DNA of 64,000 nt, from NCBI GenBank assembly GCA_028554755.1, contig JAPTOF010000002.1, forward strand, positions 8,357,001-8,421,000, read 5' to 3'. This DNA is from Cordia subcordata. Lineage: Eukaryota > Streptophyta > Magnoliopsida > Boraginales > Cordiaceae. Below are positions 22,063-35,155 of this stretch, one piece after another. How positions within the stretch are numbered: position 1 is the stretch's first letter; each line of letters starts with the position of its first letter. The notes under the pieces are model-generated. The model was given only the letters and a program-made list of their open reading frames with translations. It was not told the DNA's origin and did not search any database. Position numbers and translations under genes: made by a program.

Positions 22063-25000
22063 TCAATTTAGTGATCCACGACATCTAAAGACACGTTGAA
22101 GCCATCGAGAAGTCAGTAGATTGACGTATAATAGTGAAATTTCACATGGGCATTAGTTAAATACCATAAAGCACTGAATTGAGACCAACAGAAATGAGTA
22201 CTAGCAAATTGTGAGATAAGCAGGAGAAAAAGGCTGTGAAGACTTAAAAAACACAAGGCGAAATAACTTACAATATCCCAACGCATGGCAAAAACCTTAG
22301 CACATACAGCAAAATGACCAAAGAAGCAAATTTAAGTTTATGTGTACGGAAGTGATGTGAAAGGCGATGATTTAAAATAGGAAATTGATGATGAGTGATG
22401 ACTCTAAATACAGTAACCAAATTCAAATGTTATGGTTTACTGAAGTGTAAAATCTGAAAGTATAACAGGACACCGTCAAGTAAGTTTGAGAAACAGAACA
22501 ATGCCATATGTACATATTTCATAGATGCAACAATTAAATGCACCTCATTCTAACAGAAACATCTGGAAAACAATCAAGCTGTAATATGTAAATTCATCTT
22601 ATTTATTGGAGAAAAATGCTTCTACTTTACAAAGAATATTCGACCAAGAATTGAGCTCCACCAAAATCTCATGGGATCACATAAACCTATAGAATACTTT
22701 AGACGTCCAGGAAATATGTCTAACCATTTGATTTGCTTATTGTCCTGTCAAAGCCCCATTCCAGTACTTAATAACCCAAAACAAGAATCTACATGATCAC
22801 AAAAATATGATAACGACATTTCTTAAGGGTCTGATTATCAACCAAGGGAAAGTACCAAGAATTGCAACTCATATTACCTTTTAGAACCACAGTTACAAGG
22901 AATCTTTTTCTCCTCCAAGGGAAATTTGTAATTGTAAGTAATTTCTTCACCAGCAGCAATATGCCGCTTCGCGTATATGAAAATCTTTTTCTGACCCTCA
23001 ACACTAATAACTTTTGTATAGCAATTAGGCTGCAAAAATACCATTTCCAAATTAAAATGAATTTTCTTCTTACAGTAATTCCAATCATGGAACAACTAAA
23101 TGGACCCTTGATTACCTCACAAGAATGATTAATGAATCTGGCAATCCCACCACGCTTTGTAGCATCAACCTGCAGATAGCAAATATTGAGCAATAACACA
23201 CTAACATCTCTTTTATCTAACTGACTACAGAATGACGCATCCTCTACCATAGGGCTGGCTGATTGAGATGAGCTAATGCGGTGTTGAAAGTAGGCTAACA
23301 GTGACATAGGACCGACAGATGATTAACACCTAAGATTATAAGAATTAAGAGTGTATATATTACTGACTTAAATTCACTTACCACATAGCCATCATCAAGT
23401 CTAAAGAGATAACTGCTCCCTATTCCCATTTTTTCATATTGACGTTCACGTATGTCAGAAATCTGAAAAAATATAGAAATAAAAATGTTAAAGCATAAAT
23501 TGTCGAAGGAGATGTTGCCAATATGTAACTCCAGCTATATTCTTAACAAAATATATTCCAGAATTGGGGAGAGAAATGGTCTGCATACACGAGGACGAAT
23601 AAGCTCTCCAACATATTCAATGACAAAGTCTTCAGCCTCAATTGGCTCCAGGGCAATAAGACCCCAGTCGTGTATCTTACTCCTTTGAAAACGTAATCGT
23701 TTCTTCCTAGCCTGAAGAAGAAGAAGAAGCACAAAATTAACTTTATCAACTATAAAGTGCAAGAGAAACCATATGAATTCCACTAAATTTATTACCTTCA
23801 GCTGAGTTGCTTTTAAAAGATCAGCACCTTCAGCAGCAGCAAGAAGATTACGCAATTTAACCCTGTTTGTCCTTGCGTTTGACAACTGAGAACTGTTGCT
23901 ATATCTACCAATATATTGAGCATGAGCACAATGAGCTCCCCTTGCATGAGCCCTCTCAGCAGGAGTCGCATGCATTGACCAGTTATGCCATTCCCAACCA
24001 TTGATTGAAGACCGAGCACATCCATCAGATTCAGGACATTGCTTTTTTGTCTTTGTTTTACTTGTTCTGATCTTTCGTCCAACAACCTGTTTACATGCTG
24101 ATATCTTTTCACCATTTACTACTTTCTGAACTTTCCCAGACTGTGATTGCAACATGTCATCTGCCAATCGCCTCTTTTTCAGGTTTGCTACCTTGCTTGC
24201 TGGATATAAAAAAGATGACCCCCAAAAAGAATTAAAAACAAATAATTAGTATCACAACTGACTTTAGCAAGGAGCTTAAAACAAAAACTGAAAATGAGAT
24301 GTAAAAAATTTTCAGGAGAAGCAAGAAAATATATACTGTACATACAGTTCAGCATCTTTTTTGAGCAAACAGCAGCTTCCAATTCCTGACTCCCAGATGC
24401 CGTGATCTTACTACAAGCAATCTTTTCAACTTTGGAGTTCTCAGAACGGGAAGAGATTTTCTGTTTTTTACGCTTCGGTTTGTACCTCTTACCTTCATTA
24501 TCTATTCAAAACAAAGAGAATTATCATCATTAATTGAAGTCCAAAAAGTATATTCAGCCTACAAGCATGGAGTTAAAATGCACATGATACCTTTAGCTAA
24601 ATTGACAGCCTCATGAATTAAGGTGCCAAATGAGGAGCAGCTCCCAGGCGACTTAGCATTAACGGATATTTTTCGGTTGCAATCATCTAGTTCAACCTTT
24701 TTGGGATTCTCAATTGCATTATCCACTTCAGAGCTATCTGGTACCCCAGACATATCGTATTTCTTTGACTTCTCCAACAACTGTCGACGTAGACCAGCAT
24801 CTTCTGAAGTAACAGAGGGAGAGAAGGATCCTGACTTTCTCCTGGGAAACTTCTTCTTGCGGTAGTATGTATATTTCTCATTTACCAGAGACTTCTTAGG
24901 CAATCTCTCGTCACATTCGCTATATACAGAAGAAGACTTAAGATGTTTTTCTTCATTTGTCAGAGCTGCAGCCCCCTGATAAAAAACAATCGGAGAGGAA

Positions 25001-28000
25001 AGAAACGACAATCAGCAGAATCACGATCAGAGACCCCACATACCAAGGAAGGCGGCAATGGAATCAGACAACAATGGAAGAAAGCTACAAGGGGGGGAAT
25101 GATACCTCAGAACTATTTGATTTGTTTCGCCTCTTCGAAGCATACCACGTGATTAGGAATTCTTTCAAACTATCATCAATGAGCAATAATTTTAACTCTC
25201 TGAGGACGTCGTCGTGTATCTTTTGCTGGGACATGGTCAAGGTGGCATATAGAGTTATATCAGGGATACACTCATCTGACCTCACAAGTATGTAGTTGCA
25301 ACTTGGTAACAGTGTAGAGCTTCTAGCAATTTCCTCGAACTGACAAGGTTGCAATTCATTGTCAACATCACTAGTAGCTAGATCACTTAAATGCACAGGC
25401 ATTTTCAGGCATGCACTGGTCAAAGAAGATAAATCAGAAATTGAACATTCATCATGAGCATCAGCATGTGATCGTTTTTCTGACTGCAGGAATGCTTGAT
25501 CCCCAGATGATGATGATGTTGAAGTGGGATCTTTGCCAGGAATATCATACCCACATGCACTGTCATGATGAATAGAAGTGCCTGCAGCAGCCTGCTGAAG
25601 TTCACAGAAGTTTCATAAGCTTACAGCTATTGGGAAAAAAGAACACATAAGAACACATACACACACTTGATGACTTGGTGGTTACCTCAATCAATCGACC
25701 TTCATTTAGAGAATCCAACACCTTTGTCACTTGCTCATCCACGAGGCCTTCAAAATACTCTGCCTGAGGCATCTTTGTAGAGAAATGCAGATCATTCATT
25801 ACATTTTCCACAATATATTGAAGAACTACATGATTGCTTTCAGCAAATGTTGAGCTTTCTCTAGAAATCTTTTCTTCCTCCAAAAGAGAGGAAGAAACTA
25901 TTACTGATGGTGGACACACATCAGATGCCATGCTCACTGGCTCAAAACCAGGGGGATAGTCCATCTCACCACCAGAATTTTCTTGCTCTGACTGCAACTG
26001 CAAAGCCAAAGAATTAGCTTTCAGATTTACAAGATGAGCAGCATAACAAAACAAGAGAAGCAGAAAGGACTTACAACTTCAGCGGGTAGATTTTCAAACT
26101 CTCTAGGGCATTTCTCAAGTACCATGGTTGGTTCAACGGGAAGCAACCAACGCTTCCTCTTTCTCCACGAAGATGCATACTCTGCTACTGTATCATAGAA
26201 GACACCATTCCATGTGACTTGCATGCAAGAATCCAAAAACATTCTGCAAACAACTATATAAGCCCCATAAAAGTTCTCAAAGTTTCGAACAGATTTTAAT
26301 TGGGCCGGACAATTTGAAGTAATGCTGTTAGGGTTGTTTTTCTGAAGATCAACTTTGGGTACTTCTATTTGACCTCCAGGACAAACAGAGTCCTTCCCAC
26401 CATTATTAGTTTCAGACTGTTCACATGGAAAAAATATGGATAATATGTCAGATAATAATAATGCTCAAAATCTAGCACCTTCCTTCCCAGTACTAGAATA
26501 ACATACCATTTTGTTGTATGAAGGGTAAGTCTTGCTAGTCTGATTGTCTGCTTCAGACTTGAAACGTTTGTCATTTTTCTTTGTTGCTATACACTCTGGA
26601 ATTATGTGACTAACAATCTCATCTAGGACAACTCTCCGAGCAGCTCTCATGATCCCTAGATGCAGTTGTGAAAAAACTTCTTGGGAAATTTCAGATATGA
26701 AGTCCGACAAAGAGCCCATTTCAGGCTCTTTAGCATCAGACTTGGAGACAGCTCCTGATCCAGCCATCCTCCAAGTGTTTAATAGAGATTGCAAAGTCAG
26801 GGGTTTGACCTTATCATGAACATGATATATCTGCACAAAATACATCATGAGAGAACAGCACAACGGGAGTAAGAATAATTGATCGCTAAGCAGCAGCACT
26901 TCATATGTCTAAGAGAAAATTGTTTCTCTCTAGACGAGATGTTACAAAGCTAAAAAGCACCAGAACTCATAGAGAAATAAATGAATGTTCTACAAAGTTA
27001 TACTTAGGAGTTCAAAACAGATCAAGCATAGCACCTTAACAATAGAAAAAGAGCATGTGGCTGAGCAGAATGGCTGAGGTGGAGATATCCCAGGAAAAAT
27101 TCTCACATAATCCATGTACTTTTGAGAAATAAAGAATTTTATTAACAAGTAAAAGAGGGAGAGGAGACTCCTCCCATCAAAAGATCCAACTGCTCTCTTG
27201 CCCAACATTCCAAATGATAATAAGAACCGTCCTCCACCAGACCAGAAACCACACATTTTGACTTCAAGCAATTATTCAAGAGCTATAATTCCGAAGATTG
27301 TGAACAGGGGCACAAGAAAGGGTGAGGCCCAAAGGTTGGGCTCGCTCCATAGTGCAAAAGCACATGGTAAGGTGTAGTAATGCTATAGTGCGCCAGGTGC
27401 TGTGGCCATAATATTATCGCAATAACAAACCTCATACATGTAACGTAAAGGAAAAGGCATTCCGACTGATTTGGTCGTAAAGCAAACTGTAAATAGCAGA
27501 GACACAGACCCTACACAGCATTTACTAAGTCATAAGACTTACCATTGACGAATCATGAAGATATCCAAACTGAAACCAGGCCTGAAGTTGGATAAGAGAG
27601 TGAGGACCTTGCCTTTTTCCCTTGTCATCCTTGAACAGCCAACATGATTGTTCACCAGACTGTTTCATCAAAAGGAAAAGGAAATCATCAACAAATAGAT
27701 GATCAAACTAGAAACACCAAGGTACTTGTTTGTACCCAATACAGCAAAATGTCACACACACAAATATCCGCTTGAGTATTTTCTTAATCCAAACAGCTTA
27801 ATTAGACAAAAGGAGGCAATACCCATGACAAATTTGTAGTATTTACACCAGCGGCATCGGTGGAAGGCTCACGTGGGTTTGAGTTAAAAACATGGTAGTT
27901 GAGACATGAGTGGATGTCAGGATCAGCCGAGCTTACAAAAGATTCTGGTCGGTTTTTTGCTACCTCACCGCAATTCACATTGTGGGTGGTCATATCAGAG

Positions 28001-28290
28001 AAAGCTGCAGCAGCTATATAAGCAAATCCTGAATCAACGTGGTCCGGGAATTGATTGAAGTACTTCAAGGGCACAGGGTTGACTAGGACTCCATTAAGGA
28101 TGGGATAAACGAGAAGCTCCTCGGGCAAGAAACCAGTAGACAAACCATCGTACAACTGTTGCTTGATATAAGGACCACACATCTGACCCTGTTGATTCAC
28201 ATACATCCATCCACTTGCATATGCAGGAGCAGCTGGGCGAAGCGTGTAGTTCTTGCCGCCGCCGCCGTTGCCATTGGACTGGCAGCTCAT
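22063..28290 (-). CDS. ATXR7: ATXR7/SDG25-like SET-domain histone H3K4 methyltransferase
   Basis: ATXR7 is a nuclear COMPASS-type lysine methyltransferase that in Arabidopsis deposits H3K4 methylation and activates FLC. Fourteen in-phase coding exons: 28290-27823, 27659-27543, 26830-26507, 26416-26075, 25997-25686, 25594-25106, 24975-24591, 24501-24346, 24199-23796, 23711-23589, 23462-23382, 23169-23116, 23029-22878, 22084-22063; 1,142 aa. An N-terminal GYF-like region (about residues 30-75) holds [20 protein letters not shown], followed by a second related motif [16 protein letters not shown] in exon 2. The C-terminal SET domain shows [47 protein letters not shown] and EEITYNYKF, then a full post-SET CNCGSKRCRGSLN. 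The last seven residues come from the 22-nt exon 14. Without it the frame would stop at TAA (22876-22874) and lose the last post-SET cysteine. The ATG at 28290 is the first in frame. The Arabidopsis protein is longer (about 1,420 aa), so the middle is shorter here or an exon was missed. Confidence 0.92.
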
Positions 28291-28715
28291 CTCTGTTCCC
28301 AAATGTGAACCAACTTGTTGAAGCAGCTGCTAGAGTTGTTGTTTGAAACAAAAAGGAGAAATGTGAGTTATAAATCTGAGCGGGGTTTTGATGAATGGTG
28401 AAGCAAAATTGCTCCTGCAGCCCCGCCCCCCCCCCCCCATCACAAACCTTAAAATTTTAGGGGAAAAAAAAAAAGCTGATAACAATTAAAAGAAATACGT
28501 ATTTACCAAAGTAATAAAAATACACATTGATTAACTAACTTTACCTCTCTAGGTTTTCGACTCTGCGATTGTATGTGATAAAAATCTCTGATTCTTTGTG
28601 TTGAAATTTGGCGTCGTCGTTCAACGAGTGGTTGAAAGCAATAGCAAATAGGTCTGGGGGGTTTTCCTGTACAAGACAACGATTTGAGAAAGGTATTGAT
28701 TTTTGATCGCATCTT
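28291..28715 (-). promoter_or_regulatory. 5' UTR and leader intron of ATXR7 (inferred)
   Basis: Upstream of the ATG on the minus strand, a donor AGAG|GTAAAG at about 28544 and an acceptor ending CTAGCAG near 28322 suggest a non-coding first exon around 28545-28712. The leader intron contains a C/G run at 28421-28438. The exon is inferred from splice signals only. Confidence 0.4.
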
Positions 28716-28849
28716 CTCTTTTTTATTTTATTTTATTTATTTCTGTTGTGTGTATATTTTGGTTATTATTTAAAGCAGGTTTTTAGTAAAGCTAATATTA
28801 TAATAATAATAATAAATAACCGCTTTGAGGTGCACAAAAGGAGCCCAGC

Positions 28850-29400
28850 CATTTAATGAAACCATGAGCCCAAAGGAATAATTCGAGCCCCAACCCCAAA
28901 AAAAAAAAAAAAGAGCTAATGAAAACCAAACAGAACCAGCCCATTAAAAAAAGAAAATCTCGAAGTCAGACCGCTACCTTTAAGTCCAAAGAAATTGGAC
29001 AAAGAAGCCCAGCACCACAAACACCAAATCAGTCCAAAGCACACAAGATAAAGCCCCAAGTGGGACTTTGATGAAACCCAATGCTCCAAAGCAAAAACCA
29101 CACTACCCCAAGAAGAGCAGCAGCCCATTGCGCCATTAACAACACATACCAGCCGTAGTCCACCAAAAAAGCAGCCCGTCTACGTCGGATGTGCTAAAAT
29201 AATGTCTACCGCAAATTATATCCTGCACCTGCCATATGTCTCCACATTTGAATCAGTTTTAACACAATCTGCTGCATCAAAGCCGCCATCATGGCGGCGG
29301 AGTAGAAGTGCTCGTCTTTTCCGGTCAAGCTGCTTGTGCTGTCTATTACCAACTGTAGGGCCTCCGTCAACGAAGGGAAGACCCAGCCCAGTAGTTCCGC
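28850..29400 (-). mobile_element. Possible LINE 3' relic
   Basis: On the minus strand 29390-29206 is open (contains SAAMMAALMQQIVLKLIQMW), resembling the region after the zinc-binding domain of plant LINE ORFs. It is followed by G/T-rich DNA reminiscent of plant LINE 3' ends and an A-run at about 28902-28915 on the plus strand. No domain is decisive. Confidence 0.3.
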
Positions 29401-29445
29401 AAAATAACCAAAAGAGATCATATTAAAATTGCAAGTTGGTGCTGT

Positions 29446-31150
29446 TTCAAAATTTTTAAACACCATAAATTTGAGAAAAAATCGATTTGAACAATTTTTT
29501 AGTCTTAAACACACTTTTTACTCTATTTTCATATAATTTGGTTTAATTTATTCTTAAATTAATTTTAAGTTTTACTAACTTATATTGTCGAACTCTGGAA
29601 CCTAAAGAATTTCTTCTCTTTTTGTCAAATTTGCATCCCGTAAGTAAGCCAAAGAAAAATATTTTATTTAAACTATTTTTATAATCTACGTAAATGATTA
29701 AAATATATTCCTAAATATCAAAGAAGTCACTAAACAAATTTTTTTTTTGGAAAGCATATGAGGGAAAATCCATATTTTACTACTTTCTGTCACAACAACC
29801 GATAGATTATCGAATGTCGACGTTAATCCAACGTTAATAGCAATGGATTTATATTTTTATACATTTTTAAACACCATAAATTTGAGCAAAAATCGATTTA
29901 ACCAATTTTTTTAAACACACTTTTTAATCTATTTTTCAAATAATTTGGTTTAGTTTTTTCTTAAATTAATTTTAAATTTGTTTAATGTTGAACTCCGAAC
30001 TTAAAGAATTACTTCTTTTATCAAAGTCGCATCCCATAAGTAACCCAAAGGCCAATATTTTATTTAAACTTTTTTTATAATCTATTTAAATGATTAAAAT
30101 CTATTTCTAAGTATCAAAGCAGTTATTAAATAATTTTTTTTAGAAAATACATTAGTGAAAATGCATATTTTATTATTTTCCATCGCTAATCCATCACTAT
30201 TACTAACGGATTACCAATGGCTTATATATGTAGATACTACTCCATTGGTAGTCTGTCACTAATCCGTTGCAAGTTGCAAGGGATTAGCGATGGACATAGA
30301 CTTTTATACGTTTTTAAACACCACAGATGTGAGGAAAAATCGATTTAGCCACTTTTTTGTTCTTAAACACAATTTTTATTTTATTTTTAATATAATTTGT
30401 TTAATTCTTCTTAAATTAATTTTAAGTTTGACTAACTTATAACGTTGAACTCCGAACTTAAAGAATTCTTTTATCAAATACACATCTCGTAAGTAAGTCG
30501 AAGACAAATATTTTATTTAAACTATTTTTAAAATCCATGTAAATTATTAAAGTATATTCCTAAACAACAAAGTATTCATTAGATAATTTTTTTTGGAAAA
30601 TATATTAGTGAAAATGCATATTTTGTTACTTTTCATCACTAATTCTTCGGATTACCGACAGCTTATAAATGTATTCACTAATCCATCGGTAGTTCTTGCT
30701 AATCTGTCACAACTACTAACGGATTAGCACTATAAATTAGAGGAAAAAATCGATTTAACTGCTTTTTTGTTACTGAACACACTTTTTACTCTATTTTTCA
30801 GATAATTTGGTTTAATTTTTTTTAATTAATTTAAAGTTTGACTAACTTATAATGTTGAATTCCGAGCTTAAAGAACTACTTCTCTTTTTATCACATTCGC
30901 ATTCCGTAAGTAAGTTGAAGACATATATTTTATTTAACTATTTTTATAATCTATGTAAATGATTAAAATATATTCCTAAGTATCAAAATAGTCATTAAAT
31001 AATTTTTCTTTGGAAAACATATGAGTGAAAATGCATATTTTATTACTATTTGTCACTTATCCGTTGCTACTACTGATGGATTACCAACAACCTATAAACG
31101 TAGATGCTAATACGTCGCTAATCCACGGCAACTATTGACAAATTAGTGAT
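29446..31150. repeat. Four tandem copies of a ~410-450 bp unit
   Basis: The motif CACCATAAATTTGAG...AAATCGATTT recurs at 29461, 29872, 30319 (CACCACAGATGTGAG) and 30728 (CACTATAAATTAGAG), giving periods of about 411, 447 and 409 bp. Each unit continues with the same order of landmarks: AAACACACTTTTTA, TTAAATTAATTTTAA, AACTCCGAAC, the block TATTTTATTTAAAC, GATTAAAATATATTCCTAA, then a variable tail with ATTAGTGATGGA- and TAATCCGT-type motifs in both orientations. No open frame spans a unit. The copies differ at many sites, so the array is old. Confidence 0.88.
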
Positions 31151-32747
31151 GGACTTAGTTGAACAAATTGCTATTTCGTGATATTTTATTTATTTTGGTG
31201 ATGTCATAATTGTATTTTTTTTAATGCAATAACTCATTTTTATTACTTTGGGGTATATTGTATATATCTTATGCAAGTAATCAATTGAGCAAGATGAAGC
31301 ATTACTTGTGAGCAAGTTGGAGAATTGAAGATTTGAAGCTTGGATCAACATATGAAAGAAGTTTGAAGACTTAGGTCTATTTTTATCTTCTAGTCTTGCT
31401 AAATTACTCCAAGTACATATGCTTTCTTATAAGCTCAAAATTCCTCATTTCACTTGCATTCGCACATATTGCATATTGTCTTTTTAACTTAAATCATCTT
31501 TTCTCCTAAATATAATGCATGCACAGTTTTCATTAAAATAAACCTTTCTTAAATACATATCCTTTGCTCTTGTAGATTGTCTCTATAAATAAGTGCTTTT
31601 GACTTAACCTTTCATACTTTGACAAACTCTAGTTTTTAACAACTTGTATTTCTAAGTTACATGTATAAGTTTACTTATATGTATTAATTTTCTGTAGTAA
31701 AAGTGTTAGTGGTTAGCTTGAGCTATGTCATTTAGGTATTGAGTGTGTTTGTCAAACTCTTTTTACATTGAAAATTGATTTTATAAACCTATATATATGT
31801 GTATGTGTGTGTGTGTTTGTCTATCACACTTCATTCCCTACAGTAGAAGTGCATTTAATAAGCTTATAGCTATAGTACATAGGTACTCAAGTATGTAGCG
31901 CAAGTTGTTTATGCTAAGTGTAGGTGTATATATGTATATGTGTATGTATATGCATGCAAATATGTTTTTTCAAACAAAAATCTAAACAAATCTTAAGTTT
32001 AGTGTGAGTTTTGCCTTTACATTTAATGCTTAGAGTGTTTTAAACTCATTGCATTTAGGAGAGTTAATATGTGAGTATTTAGTGGTTGCATTGAGCTTTT
32101 AAATGGCTACAAAAGTTGTTCGCTGTTGCATATTAGGTGTTGTTAACGTTATAGTGGTGTACAACTGTCTTTTTTGCAGATTTTGGACACTTACCAGCTG
32201 AGTAAGCCAGTCGATCGACATGGTCGTTTGGTATACATAGTAGCTGAGAGGTGCTTAATCGGTATAGGTCATCCGATACAAACAGAAAACTTTTTACTTC
32301 TCTTGGCTGACCTTAGCGGTCGACCAACTGGGTTAGCCAATATGACTAGTGTGTTTTGCTTACTTACAGGTTGAGGTCACCGATCGACTAGTTAGGTCGT
32401 TCGGTAGCTGTCTGTATTGTTTTTCAAATATATCCGTTGGGATTTTCACTTTTTGGCTTTATAAATGGCTCTTTTACCCCCTCAACCAAAACATAGCTTG
32501 TTCAAAAACATTTATTGCAATCTTTTAGATTGAAAGCTCTTTTACTACTCTTCATGTATTGCTTTCATTGATTACACATCATTTGTATTCATTGATCAAG
32601 AATGAGCTCATAAATTACTTATCTATTTAGAGCAATACAGAAAGGTTTTAAATACCTCTTATATTCTTGCTCACTAAGTCTTATAAGCAAACACTGTACT
32701 ATTCCATTGGATGTGTGCCTTGCTCTTAGGTAGATTAAAGTATGATG
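31150..32747. other. Non-coding, possible LTR remnant
   Basis: No gene is seen. Between about 32190 and 32400 short GATCGAC, GGTCGTTCGGT and GGTCGACC motifs recur, followed by TTTATAAATGG near 32459-32469. This resembles the promoter side of some plant retrotransposon LTRs, but I could not find ends. Confidence 0.3.
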
Positions 32748-34494
32748 TGTTAAGATTATATGCCCTAAAGATCATTTGTACACAGATATCGATCTAGACA
32801 TATGATCATTTATTATATTTATAAGCACTTCTTATATATATTATTTCTGGTATGTATGTATTATACATTATATAAAGGTTCAATGATATAATCTAATGAC
32901 TTAGGTGTGTAGTAAGGTTGGACGCACAGTAGGTCCAAGTCTAGTTTTGGATATATTATAAAGATGTCCATAGTTGAATATTAATGTTGGACACTCTATC
33001 AGAATAAGGTTATAGTGTGCAAGTCTCCTGATAAGGACGATCTACCTAGGTCATTCAGGACTTCACTTCTAGTACGTGCGTCACGTATTCGACAGAACTA
33101 CCATGAGTGTGACTTCTGGAACCATGCCGTCATTTATAGAGGACAAGATACTCACTACTTCCGAGTGATCGACAATCTCAATCTTAAGCATGTGTAAATG
33201 AACTGGTGAAGTTAGAATGCAATACTTTGATGGACCATATGGAGAGGTCTTAAGTGATAAGATTATCTGCCTTTTATGTTGGGTATTGTGTTATAATCAA
33301 TCAGGACATGCATATGTAACAATAGAGTCTATGTACCCTCTTGGATATGTCTTATTTGTCATCATAAATCTAGATCTAGTGATATTACTCTTCAAGGGTA
33401 TATTGGTCATTTGGCTTGTTGGTTGCTCCCTAGATCAAGAGATCCATGATCAGGTGGTGATCACTCATTAGACTAGAAATTCCAAAGTTCTAGATGTGGT
33501 CTTGGAAATGATGGTGTCTTTTGACTGACCTTGACTACGGGTATCATAGAAGGGTATTTTTGTCATTTTGCTTGATTGGTCAAAGATAGAGGTTATTTCA
33601 TATAACAAGCTCCTGCTTAGCCAAGAGTTGTTCTTGGAATGTAACATTTGGTCTTTTGGTGGAGTAAACTAGAGTCAAAGTGGCCACTTTTGATTTTACT
33701 AAAGTGGTGGCAATGGCATTTTGGTTATGTTGAGAGCCAAAGGTAATGATATTTTGGTTCCTCCTCTAGCCATTTCTTTTTTGGATACATATTTGAGGAA
33801 TTTAATATGCAAGATGCTTAATTAAGATTTGAGTTTAGAAGTTAAGAAGGGATTTAATTATTCGGGTCTTCTTAATATAACTCATAAATATCTTAATTAA
33901 ATGAACAGGAACCACATAGAAGATATTTAGTGTGTGACATAGAATATTTAGGTGTCCTTTTATCCTAAGGGAATATTCCTTATCTAGAAAGTTAAATGAA
34001 GGGTATTGAGGGAATTTTTACATTCGCTAGATCTTATCCTTTTAGGGTAAGCTTATACTATAAAAAGTACAAGATGAGCATGACCTAAGATAAGCCTCTT
34101 TGATATTTTCTTTCTTAGCGTGTGTACAATAATTTTCACACACTAGCACCAAGAACACACACTAGTTTCATCTTTCTCATTTTTAGCCTTTCTTTTAGTT
34201 TGTCCGCTGCATAGCTAAGTATTCTAGTTCCGGATTAGTGGTTATGGTAGAGAAAACCACAAGGTGGCTATTTTGAGGAATATTTGATGCAAAGAGGCCA
34301 TTAATATTCGACGAATCACGCATCAAGGGTAATGAAATCTTCACCCATTCTTGTTTATCTTTATACATTTTGTGTTGATTTCTATGTGTATACATATCAT
34401 TATGCTAGTTTCCGCTACCATATATAGATTATGGATTAAAATTTTAAATCCAACACCTAATCTTGAATATGGTAATAGCATATTAGATCCAACA
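32748..34494. mobile_element. Solo-LTR-like element, 1,747 bp, 5-bp target duplication
   Basis: The element begins TGTTAAGATT and ends AGATCCAACA, so its ends show the TGTT...AACA symmetry usual for LTRs. TGATG lies directly before it (32743-32747) and directly after it (34495-34499). No gag or pol sequence is inside and no second LTR is nearby, which fits a solo LTR left by recombination. The length suits long-LTR copia or gypsy elements. The family is not identified. Confidence 0.72.
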
Positions 34495-34499
34495 TGATG

Positions 34500-35067
34500 A
34501 ACATTCTTGTCAAGAGTGAAGGGTTTGAAATCCTCAAATAGGGAGTATACTTGTGGCCTTTATGATGAAACAAGGGTTGTGATTGTTGTTCTATACTTCT
34601 ACAACATACTAAGCAAGAAGCCATTCACAAATAAAGCTCTTGGAACCTTAAACGAGAACCTTAGGTAGTGGACTAGGTCAATTATAATATTTTAGGGTTG
34701 TTCAAGTGGCGCAGAGCAAATGTATTGGAGGGTAGTATAGTCCATACAAAAAAAGGACATTCCCGTAAAATGAAAATAAAAAAATTTTGACTAATAGGGA
34801 TAAAGCAGATAGGTCCCAGACCCAATACAATAAGCGTACTCTAGAAACACTACAATCCATAACTAGAAAAAAAAAAGAAAATAAATTATAAGGGAGCATT
34901 ATGTGTGTTGGAGAGGTAAATGATTTCATACAGCTGTTAATGAACAAAATGATAATGGTGAGGTTTCTGAAAACGTGATTGTACCGATATTGACAATTGA
35001 AGATGGGAGAAGCTTTGCAATTTATACCGTGCTCCTTCACCATCATGCTCCCTCGTGTATCCTCACC
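34500..35067. other. Intergenic, nothing recognised
   Basis: No exon, RNA gene or bounded transposon was found in this stretch. Confidence 0.5.
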
Positions 35068-35155
35068 TTTGTTCACAATGTTAATACTATTTGTTCACAA
35101 TATTAACACTATTTGTTCACATTATTAATGCTGTTTGTTCGCAATATTGATACTA
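35068..35155. repeat. 22-bp tandem repeat, four units
   Basis: The units 35068-35089, 35090-35111, 35112-35133 and 35134-35155 all follow TTTGTTCACAATATTAATAC with one to four changes. Looser TTTGTTCA-containing copies continue around 35287-35340. Confidence 0.9.

Noticed and set aside
23535..24167. Continuous minus-strand open frame across ATXR7 exons 9 and 10 and the intron between
   Set aside because: The intron has good GT and AG sites and stays open by chance. The spliced model keeps the SET domain contiguous in phase.
29446..31150. CRISPR-like array
   Set aside because: The units are about 410-450 bp, diverged and in eukaryotic DNA. There are no short identical repeats with unique spacers.
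33015..33471. Open frames inside the solo-LTR-like element
   Set aside because: They are short, with no gag, pol or other motif. They lie within an element whose ends indicate non-coding LTR.
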